Source: Luscinia megarhynchos
Lineage: Eukaryota; Chordata; Aves; Passeriformes; Turdidae
Assembly (NCBI GenBank): GCA_034336665.1
Contig: CM067576.1
Location: forward strand, 12,391,385-12,455,384
Direction: 5' to 3'
Length of the DNA: 64,000 bases
Shown here: one piece after another, positions 32,701 to 43,439 of the stretch
How positions within the stretch are numbered: the stretch's first letter is position 1
How the letters are laid out: each line of letters opens with the position of its first letter
Program-made: the position numbers and the translations under genes
Notes under the pieces: generated by a model
What the model was told of the DNA's origin: nothing
Seen by the model: only the letters and a program-made list of their open reading frames with translations
Databases searched by the model: none

Positions 32701-35700
32701 GTGTTCCATCATAAAACCATTCTATTAATCTCTAGTTTTCTTCTACTTCGAGAATAGAAGAATTGATAGGTATTTGTGGGGAAGCAAGTATGAGAAGTGG
32801 AGGATTTACCAAGTGACTTAATTTATAGTGACTAGATTTGCAGAGTAGTCTTCTGTGAAGCATAAGACTGTTTTGTTGTAGGTGGTTCTTTGTGGAAGTC
32901 AACAATGTGAAAAAAATATTTTGCTGGGGGCTGTTATTTTAACACAATTAACTGTTTCCTGTGAAGGAATAAATACAGTCTAGTGTCAAATTGTTGTATT
33001 TAATACAGACTTAAAAAGCGAGTTCCTCAAAGAGGAAACATTAGACATAGGTTCTGTTACAGCATAAAAAAATTCCATTCTGAAATTATTTCAAATGTAC
33101 ATGAATCACTTTGTAACTCATGGCTATTCCTTCTGTTCTAGTTTTGGGAATATGATCTACAAAGAGAAGAGGGAGTCTGTCAGTAAAGAAGATCTTGCAA
33201 GAGCCATATTGGTCACCATCACCAATAACATTGGCTCTATTGCCCGGATGTGTGCAGTAAACGAGGTAGAAACTTCTGACAAGGAAATGATCTGTCTACA
33301 GCTCTGATATTTGTTTTCACATTAAATGATTGCTAAAATGATGTATAATTTTAAACCTTTTAATACATTCTCAAATGGAATGAGGAAATTATGTAGTAGC
33401 TTTGAGTTGGGCCTACAGTCACCCTGTTTTAGCAACGAGCCTTCAAGTCCTTCATCACAACATCCTGTGCTTACCTGCTGGCTTTGTGCTCCACTCTTTT
33501 AACAAAGCTTCTCATCAGGTGCCCTCCCCATTGGCAGAAATATCCTTGTCCTGCTTCTTCAGACAGGCAAAATATTCTGGAGCAATTCCTGGTACTTTAA
33601 CCACTGAACAGTTGGGTTGCAAAAGACTCCTGGAGATCATGTATTCCAACTCCCCTGCCAAGGCAGGGTCACCTAGGGAATGCACCCAGCCCTGAGACAC
33701 AAACTCAGAGATAAGCTGTGGACTCTGTGCTTGGAGGTTTCAAAATATGTGACTTAAATGCTGCACTTCCTCAAGTTGCTGAAAGTTCTGCTTTTAGCAG
33801 TGCCTAATGGTGGCCTCCAGCAGTTCCTCCAAGCTGAATTTATTCTCTGATCAAAGATTTGTTTCTAGTTAAACATTATTTTTAATTTTTTTCTAGCTCT
33901 TGAGAATTAAAGATTGCTTTGACACCTATCATCTTGCTGGTTGATACAGAGAAGGCTTCCTGCCGTCTTCTGTTTCTAAAAATTTAAAAAAGAACCAGTT
34001 TGTGTTCAGTATTTGTGTGGACAGCCAAGAAGTTGGGGAAGAATACTGAATTTAGGCATAGAAAATATGAGTGTCTGAACAGCAGGGATTTCTTTCTTCA
34101 TTATCAACAAACTTGGGATAAAATGAGGTTTAGTAACAGCTTTCTTGGAGACTCTGCACGGCTGAATTTAGAGCTCTGCTTAAAATCTTTGGATGTGATT
34201 GTCTCAGAAGCACCAGCAGCCCTGTTAGCTGTTGTAACCCTCCTTTTGCTTAACTAGGAGCCAAATTAATTATATTTTCTGGTTTTAATATTGTAGCTTC
34301 TTCCTCAGTTTCATTACCTTTCTCTCATTTCTGTCCTGGAGAAGAAAGGTAGTTTTGTGAGTGTTAAGTTAATTTTGGCTTTTTGCTTTATGGCAAAGCT
34401 TAATAAAAAGAGAGTTAAAATGCAGGTGAAGTTGAAAGTACATTCTCATGTCTTAGGCAAATGTATGCAATTTATATTTAAGGGTGGGAGTAAAGGAGGA
34501 CAAATCAGAACTTGTAAACTGCACAAACTAGCTTTATTCTGAGGGGTTTTGGTCTAATTCCAGTTATGTCACAGAACTACAAACCATAAGAAGTAGCTAA
34601 TAGGGCACAAGCTAGTACCTTGAACTGATATAGAAAGATGAAATAAATGTAATTATTTTGACTTCCTGCAGTAGAGCAGAATTATGTTTTTGTGGCTTAA
34701 CTATGTGTCTACTTTGTCTTCACTGGGAACTAATCAAGATGGTTAAAAAACAGTTGCATATTAGACATTTGACTACAGGTTGAATTGTCATATTAGTTAC
34801 TGTAATAACTTGGATATGATCATATATTTAATGCAGTTAAGTGCTTTTTTAAGCACTGTGCTAAGGAATAACACAATTACATTTTCTTTGGTTCTTCCTC
34901 TCGTGTCGTTAAACCAGTGTTTAATGTTTTCGCTTAATGCTGGATTTACTTCAGTTAATGGGGAATATTAAATGGTTTTCACTGTTTTACATTTGACTTG
35001 ATTAACATTCACAGCTCACTTGTAGTATTCAGCTCTTAGTCTGATGTCAGGCTGAGGTATACTGAGGTCTGAAGATGAAAGGAACATCTGTCATGTCTTA
35101 CTGCCTTCGGCTTCTTTACAGTGCTGCCTTGTTGCATATGGATCAAGCAGCATTGTACAGGGCTATGAAGGCATTGAGTCTTCTCTACCAAACAGAAGTG
35201 TCTTTCATGTAATTTCACTTTTAGCTGGGCTCTTTCTTTAGTGTAATTGCTAAAAATGCTCACTTAATTTAAAACACAAATGCTACTTGTCTGTAAATTA
35301 AGTCCTTTAGTTCTCAAGGGTTGCACCATTTTTCCTTTTCCCCAATTATGCTTGTTTTAAATTTTGGAATCATGTTTTAATTGTGGGTTATTTGTTTTTT
35401 GCGGTTTTTTTCCTTGCTCTAGACAGTCTTCTCTTTCGTAGCTTAAGTTTTCAAAGCTGTGTTAAACAGTGAAAAGACTTAATCCTTTGCTGTTTTTCTT
35501 TTTTTTTCAGAAAATAAACAGAGTTGTGTTTGTTGGCAACTTTCTGCGTGTGAATACTTTGTCAATGAAGCTTCTTGCATATGCACTGGATTACTGGTCA
35601 AAAGGCCAGCTGAAGGCCTTGTTCCTAGAACATGAGGTATGCTGTGGCTCATTTATCTCTGTTGTTTCACCATAAATCAGAAAAGCCTCTATTGAGTAGC

Positions 35701-37002
35701 TCTCATGTGTGATATCCTAAGGCACCAAGTGCTCAGTAAATATTAGAAATAAGAGGAGGTTTGTCTTGCTGAATTGGTTCTCTGGGAACAGTTTTCTGCC
35801 AGGGAAGTACTTCAGTCACTTTAGGGTATCACAGTTCATGCTGTGGATCTCTGGAGAGAGACAAGAAAATGTTAAACTCTGTGCAAAGGGTCACCAGTCT
35901 TCCTTGGGCTTGGGTGGAAACAACAGTAAGTACTGTGTTTCAAAGAGTGCAGAAATGTAAAGCTTGGCCCTTTGAAACTTTTCCATTGTTCTCAGCTGAG
36001 CTTGAGCAATGTCTTGAAAGTCGAGACTGTTTTGACAAGGCCTTTTTTCATTCCCCTGCAGACCCCTCAGAGCTGTTGTAGTGATTTTATGCTTTGAGAA
36101 TAACCTGCTTTTGGGCAGCTTCTGCCATCTAAATGAGTATGCAGTGCTGAGTGCTTTGACCTGTTTTGATTAAAATACAGGCAGTCAGTGTTAATTACAA
36201 GTGCAACAGTTGCTGACTTGTAGCTTCTGGGCAGTGGATTGGGAAATTTTGTCCACAGTTTCTTGGTCTGTTCCATCTGTTCCCTTCGGTTGATTCTCAC
36301 AGCTCTTTTCCTTTATTGCTTATCCCGAGACTGACAGTCTGTCCTGATGTCCACAGTAACAGTGGAATGCTTCCTTTTAGTTCTACCCTCTTTAGAATTT
36401 TCTTGGGTAAATTTTAAACTCTTACATTTGCTCAAGTGTATATTCCAAACACTTGAATACTTCTTAGTTACAGGAAAGGGGAAAATTTCACTCCACGGGG
36501 GAAAATAATTCAAAAGGAGAACATGGTTCTTTGCATGCAGGTGCATGTCTATGTAGACAGTCCAAAAGTGTGATGTGTGAATAGCTCAAGGAATTTTTCA
36601 CTTGCACGTTAGTAATAATGTTGCTATAGGTATTGAAGATTTTTGAGCAAGCAAAAGATGCAGCTTCTCTAGGAAGAAACCAAACCTGACTTCCATGCTT
36701 TTGGAGTCACTGATACCTGTCCTAGAGATCCTGCAGTGTATGGTGAGGCTTGGCAGGAAACCTCCTATAGATAAGAAGGATAAAATGCTTGTTTCACAAA
36801 GCCTTCAGTAATTACTATTAAATATTATATATTAAAAGTGTATACTGTTCTTTCTGCAGCATTGATCCATCAGATGATTCTTGTCACTAAAATGTGATTA
36901 CTCCAAAATTTAATACCCTACATAAACTTTTATTTTTTTTTCTCCTAACAGGGATACTTTGGAGCTGTTGGTGCTCTGCTTGGGCTGCCAAATTTCAGTT
37001 GA
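20748..37002 (+). CDS. PANK3: Pantothenate kinase 3, complete, seven coding exons
   Basis: PANK3 phosphorylates pantothenate (vitamin B5) with ATP, the first and rate-controlling step of coenzyme A synthesis, and is a cytosolic dimer inhibited by acetyl-CoA. Coding exons are 20748-20775, 29508-29860, 30670-30923, 31031-31207, 33142-33265, 35511-35636 and 36952-37002. They sum to 1113 nt, that is 370 codons plus stop, the usual PANK3 length. Phases match at every junction and every intron is GT-AG. Visible functional residues are the ATP-binding [11 protein letters not shown] motif (residues 14-24), catalytic Glu138 in HKLDELD, and Ser192, Ser195 and Arg207 of the acetyl-CoA/pantothenate pocket. 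The protein starts [15 protein letters not shown], lacking the long N-terminal extensions of PANK1 and PANK2. The short start, the mir-103 intron and SLIT3 next door identify the paralog. Confidence 0.97.
20776..29507 (+). other. PANK3: PANK3 intron 1
   Basis: An 8.7-kb AT-rich first intron, phase 1. Apart from an old CR1 tail fragment at about 23172-23230, I see no clear transposon, RNA gene or exon. Short open frames lack family resemblance. Confidence 0.75.
23172..23230 (+). mobile_element. Old CR1 LINE 3' tail fragment
   Basis: CACACCAGATGACCTCCAGA followed by GGAACCTTCCAAGCAG and GCGTGATAG resembles the last 60 bases of a sense CR1 (GGATGACCTCCAGAGGTCCC-type). It is too short and diverged for certainty. 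Confidence 0.45.
29508..29860 (+). CDS. PANK3: PANK3 coding exon 2
   Basis: The acceptor is TTCATAG (AG 29506-29507) and the donor ACA/GTAGGT (29861). It encodes residues 10-127: [15 protein letters not shown] (ATP site), the acidic [12 protein letters not shown] stretch, [17 protein letters not shown], and ATGGGAYKF near the end. Exon length and phase (1 to 0) fit the family. An upstream in-frame ATG in the intron at 29378 would add an unrelated N-terminus and is not supported. Confidence 0.97.
29861..30669 (+). other. PANK3: PANK3 intron 2
   Basis: An 809-base phase-0 intron with GTAGGT donor and ACACAG acceptor. No repeat or RNA gene seen. Confidence 0.85.
30670..30923 (+). CDS. PANK3: PANK3 coding exon 3
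   Basis: The acceptor is TTAACACAG and the donor AAG/GTAAAT. It encodes residues 128-211 and two bases of codon 212. It carries the catalytic glutamate (Glu138, in [10 protein letters not shown]) and the NIGSGVSI loop with Ser192 and Ser195, plus Arg207 in DNYKRVTGT. These residues contact pantothenate and acetyl-CoA in known PANK3 structures. Confidence 0.97.
31031..31207 (+). CDS. PANK3: PANK3 coding exon 4
   Basis: The acceptor is GTCCTTAG and the donor CCAG/GTAAGC. It encodes residues 212-271, with the glycine-rich [11 protein letters not shown] motif and [17 protein letters not shown], a highly conserved part of the eukaryotic PanK core. It is separated from exon 3 by an intron of only 107 bases. 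Confidence 0.97.
31506..31853 (-). mobile_element. Avian endogenous retrovirus LTR, internally deleted, minus orientation
   Basis: The plus strand shows, in order, the reverse-complement landmarks of the LTR family at 16487-16814: GGTGTAACCCAGCAGGCAGC, CAGTGAGATGGGGAAGAGAA, TTGGTGGGTTGAGATCAAG, then CCTCCCAACTCCTTATGCAC, AGGCCTTGACTGTGTGCAGG, AACATCCCTGTGTTACC, and the end CCCAGCTCAAACCAGCACA. Compared with my memory of the family, about 150-200 bases in the middle are missing. The right end, CACA, would be the start of the LTR read on the minus strand. It is a solo LTR without viral genes. ERVL-like class is an inference. Confidence 0.7.
31854..31897 (-). repeat. Diverged duplicate of the LTR end
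   Basis: ACTAGGAAGAAAATCTCTGT, then CCCAGTCAAAACTGGTACA, repeats with changes the last 44 bases of the LTR next to it (31810-31853). Either a local tandem duplication or the tip of a second, nested LTR. Confidence 0.45.
33142..33265 (+). CDS. PANK3: PANK3 coding exon 5
   Basis: The acceptor is CTGTTCTAG and the donor GAG/GTAGAA. It encodes residues 271-312: [19 protein letters not shown] and [17 protein letters not shown], helices of the dimer core. The intron that follows carries mir-103. Confidence 0.97.
33605..33690 (-). mobile_element. CR1 LINE fragment, minus orientation
   Basis: GAGATCATGTATTCCAACTC and CCCTGCCAAGGCAGGGTCAC, followed by CTAGG, match the reverse complement of the CR1 tail region (ATCATCTAGTCCAACCCCCC, then TGCCAAAGCAGGTTCACCTA). 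Only about 85 bases remain. Confidence 0.65.
35099..35176 (+). ncRNA. MIR103-1: microRNA mir-103 precursor hairpin
   Basis: A 78-base hairpin on the sense strand of PANK3 intron 5. The 3' arm holds miR-103-3p at 35146-35168 (AGCAGCATTGTACAGGGCTA followed by TGA), identical to the vertebrate mature sequence, and the 5' arm holds GGCTTCTTTACAGTGCTGCC (35109 on). The arms pair with a small TGCATATGGA-type loop. miR-103/107 members sit in an equivalent intron of PANK genes across vertebrates, so host and microRNA are expected to be transcribed together. Known roles of the family are in insulin and lipid metabolism. The antisense strand can also fold (mir-103b-type), but I have no evidence it is expressed here. 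Confidence 0.98.
35511..35636 (+). CDS. PANK3: PANK3 coding exon 6
   Basis: A strong polypyrimidine tract and TTTTTTTCAG precede it and the donor is GAG/GTATGC. It encodes residues 313-354 ([15 protein letters not shown], then [17 protein letters not shown]), 42 whole codons. Phase 0 at both ends. Confidence 0.97.
35637..36951 (+). other. PANK3: PANK3 intron 6
   Basis: A 1.3-kb phase-0 intron with GTATGC donor and CTAACAG acceptor. Nothing else recognised. Confidence 0.85.
36952..37002 (+). CDS. PANK3: PANK3 coding exon 7 and stop
   Basis: The acceptor is TCTCCTAACAG. It encodes the last 16 residues ([16 protein letters not shown]) and TGA at 37000-37002. The C-terminal residues are the usual PANK3 end. 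Confidence 0.97.
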   Translation, partial: GYFGAVGALLGLPNFS

Positions 37003-40000
37003 GATACCAGACGTCACTACACTGAACTATTTTCCACCTGAATGACACTTGTTTGTTGACAGGAACTAATTCTGGGGAGGGGAGAAGGAAATAGCTGATT
37101 TTCTGTAACTCTTTTTAAGAAGTGATTAAGCTACTGAGTATTGCTGTTGTAAGGAACAGGGTTTCACTCTGCTGGGCATTGGCAAGTGAACTGTTTGTGC
37201 TACTATTTACGTTCTTTGGTACGTGTAGCCAGTAGTGAACTTCTAATATGCAATACATCCTCTGAAAACAACTTTCCAGAAACTCCAGAAAAAGGAATGC
37301 CAAACCCTTAAGTGCTCAGGATGCAAATATTGCAGGTTTATTCCCAAGGCTTTAGGCCCATCAGTTTTCTATATAATTGATGTCTGAAAAATTATTTTCA
37401 TTAGTTGTCCTGTTTTTATGAGCATAAGTTTTATGTATACTTTCAGAAAACAAAAGACAGCAAGGTACTATTGAAGAGATAAAGAAACTGTAGACAATTG
37501 CTTCCCACAGTAAACATAGTAATTATTTTATTTTTATGTGTAATGGAAATAATATTAATGCTTTCATTTCCAGTGGGAAGAATAGAAACATAAAGAACAG
37601 CCAAAGCAGCAGATTAAGCAGTTGATACTTTGAAGGTTTTGTGAAGATACTCACCTTAATTTACTGGAAGGTTCAGCTGGTATTTTGGAAAGATTCCTCT
37701 ATCTTTGATTGGATTTGGAAAATAGTTCAGTGATTAATGAAGGCCTAGGTTTTGAGGGGAATAATTTTTAAATTTGTTTTTTTTGAGGACATGACTTCCA
37801 AAATGCCTTCTGGATTACTTTTTTTTTTTGCCTCATAAGTTCTGCCGTCATGAATCATCATTTGTAAAGGTACCATAAAGCCTGAGAGAATTGAAGAAAT
37901 CCTTGTAAAATAGATTAATTATGGGACCTCATAATTCTGATGCTTTAGCTTATTTCTGTTTGTGATGGAAAAGTTTTTGCCCCATCCTACTGATTTGAAA
38001 TAGTGATTTCCCCGTAATTTTGTAAGAGTTGATCAGAATTCAAGTAGAGATTGAATCTGAAAGGTTACTTTTGGATTTGGAAGTTTGTTTTTGGAAGTTG
38101 AGAACAGCATCAGAGTTTGTATTGCAGCAGCAAATGGACCAAAATTTAATGCACTTGCAGTATGGAACCATGCATCAAATTGTGGCCTTGAGATAAAATC
38201 CATACTCTGGAACTGATTTTTGGGGTTTTCTGTAGACTTCTAAAATTTACAGTTGTGATTCTTACAATAACTTTAGTCCTGAAGCCAGGGCATGAGATCT
38301 TAAACTTACAAGGACTATTGTACAGTCAGTAGCTGTATGACTTTTTGTGGACTAAAGAGCTACCCAATTTTGTGATATTTTCATGTTAAATTTATTTCCT
38401 GTAAGTGCATGAGGAGCAACCAGACTCAAACACATTCGTATCTTGAGGTTTCAGGTTTTTAAAACTGATTGCTCGAGTATTCCACAGCATGGCTGTGTTG
38501 TATTTACAGATACATCCCCCTTGTGTTAGAAACCCTTGTGCTATTTTCAGTCTTCTTTCTCAAAATTCAAAGCCCCAAACTAACATCAAAGGTTTTTGCT
38601 TTTAAATTTTTCTGTGGTCCTTTAAGAGTACAGTACTTTAGAGTAGACAACTCATTAAGTGCAATGCTAATCACAAATGCAGTTCCATTTATTGTTGCTT
38701 TTCCTGGTACTTGTACTGCGTTGCCATTGTAGCTGCTTTGATGTTTCACCATAGACATAAACAACTAAAAATTACACTCACAGTTCAGCTGATGTAGTGC
38801 TAAATCAGAGCACTTCAGAAAATAAGTGAATACGGTTTTTATAGAATGTCTTTATAAGTGCTGTAAACTGTTCCTTTTCAGTTAGGATTGACTATCAAAA
38901 GTAACCTTTCTGTGGTTATAAAACTGTGTAATAACTTAATTTTCTGAATGTTCTGGCAGCCTGCTGAAAATTTTGCAAACTAACTACATACTTTACTTGC
39001 AAAGGGTGCTTTAGGAGACATACTACAGCTCCATTAGAAACAGTTCCTCTAGACCATGTTTATTGCTACTTCACTTCGTTTGTGACACTGAGTCCTCTTG
39101 AAGCAGTAGTTAGAAGCTACTTGTATATTTAACCAAAAGCACATATAGAAGATGATTACCTAATCCCCATAGTTAATTAAACCATTTGAAGTTGATGTGA
39201 CCTAACATACATTTTTTTAAGTAAACTGTACAGAGTTACAAAATAAGCAAATGGAGTAATTCTTGAATAGCTGTACTGTATAGAAACTACTGTGAGAATC
39301 AAAAAGTATGCCCTACCTCTGTTATATTTCCCTTGAGCTTCTAAAAAAATTGGCTTCCTGTTGCTAATTTTATCAGCACAATTGTTATTTCATTACAAGA
39401 GCAACCAGAGCAGTTGTGAAGCCCTACTGTAAAGCCCAGGGATCCTGTATTTAAGCGGCATCTTTGGGTTTCATCTCATTTTTTGTCAACTTAGAACTTG
39501 TTACTAGTCTCCAAAGACTGACTCTACCACCAGGAGAAATGATAGGCATCACAAATAGTTTCAAGATAAGCCTTAATGTCTTTTCTTCTAAATTCTCTTG
39601 TAAACAGGTTGAAAAGGTTTGTTTCTTTTGTATGAATCACTGAAGTATGTTGCTTTTTCCTGATGTAGTCTGTTCTTACTTTCACCCTTGCCATTTCTTT
39701 TCCTCAGAGCTAATTGGTTGAAGCAGCTTTAGGGCGAATTTATTCTGTTTGATATACTACAGTAGAGAAAATTTGGGGTTTTCTCAGGACTGCTTAGGCT
39801 TCTCAAGTGGAACCGGTTTCTAGAGGAAGGTTCTGTGATAGTTGTTGAAAGTACAATGTAAGACCCATTTTGAATGTGTAATCATTTGCAGCTCAGTCAG
39901 CCGTGTGAGTGCCTTTTAATTTTTTTCATAAAATGCCAATTCTGTCGTACTGGGACTTTATCCATGAGGTTTCTAACCAATATTACTTACCAGAGAAATG

Positions 40001-42045
40001 GCAGGTAATTCTATTGGCTAAGGAGATGATCCCTTTAATCCAGTGTAGCAAGAGATACCAAGAAAAAAAATCATCAGGTTTCTGGTTTCCTATTCCTGTA
40101 GCCCTTAATCTTGGGGTAAGGATTTTTGCATTTCTTGGTCTTATCCCTCCAGCTTGCTCCTTTCAAGTATTATGCACAGTTTTAGTGTATCAGTATCTCC
40201 CTAAAAATCATGCAAGTTTATAGTGAGATAAGTACTGTTTATTTCTGGGTAGAGAAGTTCAATCTTAGGTGAAGTTATTCCAAGCTATTAAACATAACCA
40301 CTTTGACCTTTCTAGGTCTACTTGGGTAATTGCAGTTTGAATGAAAGGGGAACTCTTACAATGCATCTTGAATATTTAACAGGCTGGAATTAAAACACCC
40401 TCAGTGTTCTTTACTGAACCTAGCAGAGGTTTAAATACAAACAATTTTTCATTCTTTTGAGTAAAGTCTCTATACATTTAGGAGTTCAGAGAGAAGCTGC
40501 AGCAATACACCCTGTGTGTTAGCTTGCTCAAGATTTCCAAAGCATGTTCAGGTGTCTGCCCTGCTTTTTGGAGATGTTTCACTCTCTCAAGCACCTGTGT
40601 GATTCTGCCAAAAGGTGCTCATAACAGAGAGTTACAGAGTGGAAAAAGAGACCAACCATATTGTCCCACTTAGCCTCAGCTGTACATTCAAAAGCTCTGG
40701 CTTCTCCTGATGGATCATCTGCTCCTTCAGTGGTACTGTGACATTCCTACTTGCACTGGAGTTGGTAGTATAGATGCAAGGTACCTTTAAGGGCTGTAAT
40801 ACCCTCTGTCACTACCCAATACAGGTTTTCAGGAAACACCTGTTTCTACATCAGTTGAAATAACTTCTCATTTCTAAGTATTTCAAAATAACAATGGGGT
40901 TTTAACATTTGGAACTGTCTTGGTTTAGTTCAATTTTCTGGCTAATGCACCAATAAATGTTACAGTTTAGGTTTGCCAATTTTAATATACTCAGAACTTC
41001 TGAGTGTGCCCTCCCCCCAGGTGCCTTCAATGCATAACCAGCACAGGAACTAATTAAAGGGTCTTTCATCTAGAAGAGATCTCTGCTAGATAAAGACTAG
41101 GTAGTGTCTTTCACTTCCAGGCAGTAATTGTCATTAATGGATAAATTTGGGGTCAACCTGTTTTTAAATATCACTTTCACTGTTGACATTCTGGATATCA
41201 CTGTGATCCTGAAGGGGCAGTGAGTTCAGAGCAGAGGTGAAGGTCAGTGTGGTTCTGTTGAGCTAGTTCTGGTCAGTTCTAGTTATAACAAGATTAATTC
41301 TTTCCCTTGTCAGTTGTCCTTCTTATCTACATCTTTTTATGTAGGCTTGAAAACCATGTAATGTGTAACAGAGCTTTGCTGAGGTTAAAAAGTGAACAAA
41401 CATCTGTGGGTCAGGTTGTAAGTGTTTGAGCAAGGCCTGTAGGTCCCAGTGCAGAGCTGGGCACACACTTGGCACAGTTTCTGTTTGGGTGTGGTAGTTT
41501 TTTCATTTCCCATTAATGCACAGTTGGCGGGGATGGGCTTCACAATCATTGTGAATAAAATGGGAGAATTTAGCCCTCAGACATGACCATGGGAGATTAA
41601 AAAAATGCTTTTTCACACTGTAGAAGGACAATTCCTGCTTAAAGTTCTTTAAAGTTTTACTGATGTATTCCAAAGTACATCCACTGGTATTTTGTCAACT
41701 GTGGTGAAAATAGTAATTCTCTAAGTCAACAAGTCTGCAAACAAGCTTATTTTATTAGTTTCATTTGCATCACACATGGAAAGCATATTAAGTATTCTTA
41801 AAAACACACTTTTGAAAACATCTCAAATGATGCTGTAATATGTCTGTAATTATTAATGTGCTGATGGAATATGTTTGGGCAATCTCAGTTTGTATAACTG
41901 AGTGCCAAATCCTGCTCACTCTGTGGTTACTTGAGTAGATCTTTCTTCTAAATTAATGAGCAAGATTTGGCCTCAAGGTCTTCTGCCTGGGGAGCACAGT
42001 AATGCTACTTTGCATATTCCTGCTGGTGCTAAATCATTTGTTGAA

Positions 42046-42077
42046 AATAAAGATTCTAAATAGAAATTGTAAATAAA
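42046..42077 (+). terminator. PANK3: Paired AATAAA polyadenylation signals, proximal PANK3 candidate
   Basis: Two canonical hexamers at 42046-42051 and 42072-42077, followed by TTTATGGCCTGGTCCTTTTG and later TTTTGTGTTTGG. They would give a UTR of about 5.1 kb. Confidence 0.5.
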
Positions 42078-43413
42078 ATATTTATGGCCTGGTCCTTTTG
42101 ACAGACTTAAATTTTATCATTTGCCAATACTTTTTGGCCTTATTTTGAGTTTCCCTTTTGTGTTTGGTTTTTCTGACTGTGTGAACTGTGTTTGTTAATG
42201 TGGCAAGTCATTGGCAGGTGTGGCTTCCTGTGCTGCTTTATGTGAGGCCCGTGGCACATTAGGAGACAGATGAGTTTTCATAGCTGGATTTCCATGTTAT
42301 CCTTCATCTTGTTTTGTTACTGTAGCTGTTTGCATAGATTGTGTCAAGCAGAGCACAATTGGCATTTGTTCTCTGCTAAAACTTCCAAGAAAGTCAGTCA
42401 GTACTGAAAGTGTTTAGGAAGCTGTTGAAAAGTCAGAAATACCCATTTAAAGTAATCTTTTAAATCTAAATATGCTAATTAGAATTGCCTATAAAATGAA
42501 CTGGATTATAGTGATTGCTAATCTTTGCTATAAATTTCTGGCATTTCACAATTCACTTTTCTGGCATCAGTTTAAGAAATTGTAAATACAAGCTTTGGGA
42601 GGAGGTATGTTATTTTCAGATTGTGCATTATGAAAGACTAGTGAATTAGTATTTTGAGACATATTAAATTACAACACCTAGAAACATGAAAATTAATGTG
42701 TTTGTGTTAGGGTATAGAGGGCTTTAGATATCCTGCACTTGTGCATTCTTGAGTTTTGGCATTTTAAGAAAGATACAATTTTTCATTTACTGTCTCATCA
42801 TATGCAGGCCTCGTAATCACCAGATGCTGTCTTCAGTATTTGTTTTAGTTAGCAAAGCAGAGAGGCAAATTTGTAACTTGTAAACCCTGGTAGGATGGAA
42901 GTTCTCTGAAGAGCCATTTGGTTAAGTTGCCTTATTCTATTACATTGCACTCATGGTATGTCTCTGCTTTCTTGTTTACTGTTCAGACACTGAAGATGTG
43001 ATGTAAAAATATGTGCTACAAATTTTTCATCATAAATTACTCATGAGTACCTTTGTGTCACCTGTTTAAAAGCTCTTGTAAATGATGCCTTTATGCCATC
43101 TGTAATACAGCTCTTGTAAATTGTTTAAATTATTTTTCTTTTTATAGATTCTCATTATTGAATGTACAGATTAGTTCCCTTTAATATGTCACTGAGTAAT
43201 TTGATTTGGGCCCAAATATGGACAATACTGTAATTCATCCCATCAAAACTGTAAATAATTCTTTACTGCTTGTTTGCATGAGTGAAGTTTGAATTTCATT
43301 TGCTTTGTCATAAACCATCTCCTCTGCCATGGGGCCTACTTTTTACAATTTATTTCCTGGTTTTATTACCATTTGTTCTGTACGAATGTTGAAACAGTAC
43401 TTTGTCTTTTCCT

Positions 43414-43419
43414 AATAAA
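43414..43419 (+). terminator. PANK3: Polyadenylation signal AATAAA, distal PANK3 candidate
   Basis: Canonical hexamer in CCTAATAAATAATTTG. A GT-rich segment (TGTTCATTGTTGG, later TTTGTGGGTTTTGTGGG) begins about 12 bases on. It is the best candidate for the main end of PANK3 mRNA. Confidence 0.65.
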
Positions 43420-43439
43420 TAATTTGAGATTGTTCATTG

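Larger units (their letters stand above)
31208..33141 (+). other. PANK3: PANK3 intron 4, carrying an avian LTR
   Basis: A 1.9-kb phase-2 intron. A retroviral LTR in minus orientation occupies 31506 to at least 31853. The rest (31900-33141) shows nothing recognisable. Confidence 0.85.
33266..35510 (+). other. PANK3: PANK3 intron 5, host intron of mir-103
   Basis: A 2.2-kb phase-0 intron. It carries an old CR1 piece at 33605-33690 and the mir-103 hairpin at 35099-35176, about 330 bases before exon 6. The rest is AT-rich unique sequence. Confidence 0.9.
37003..43437 (+). other. PANK3: PANK3 3' UTR (long form, extent inferred)
   Basis: About 6.4 kb of AT-rich sequence after the stop codon, without any recognisable CR1, LTR or minisatellite, in contrast to the DNA on both sides. 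Canonical poly(A) signals occur at 42046, 42072 and 43414. The last is followed at once by TTGTTGGCC and TTTGTGGGTTTTGTGGG, a strong GU-rich element, and past it base composition changes and minisatellites appear. A long conserved 3' UTR is usual for PANK3. I infer that the whole stretch is UTR, but RNA data would be needed to fix isoform ends. Confidence 0.65.
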
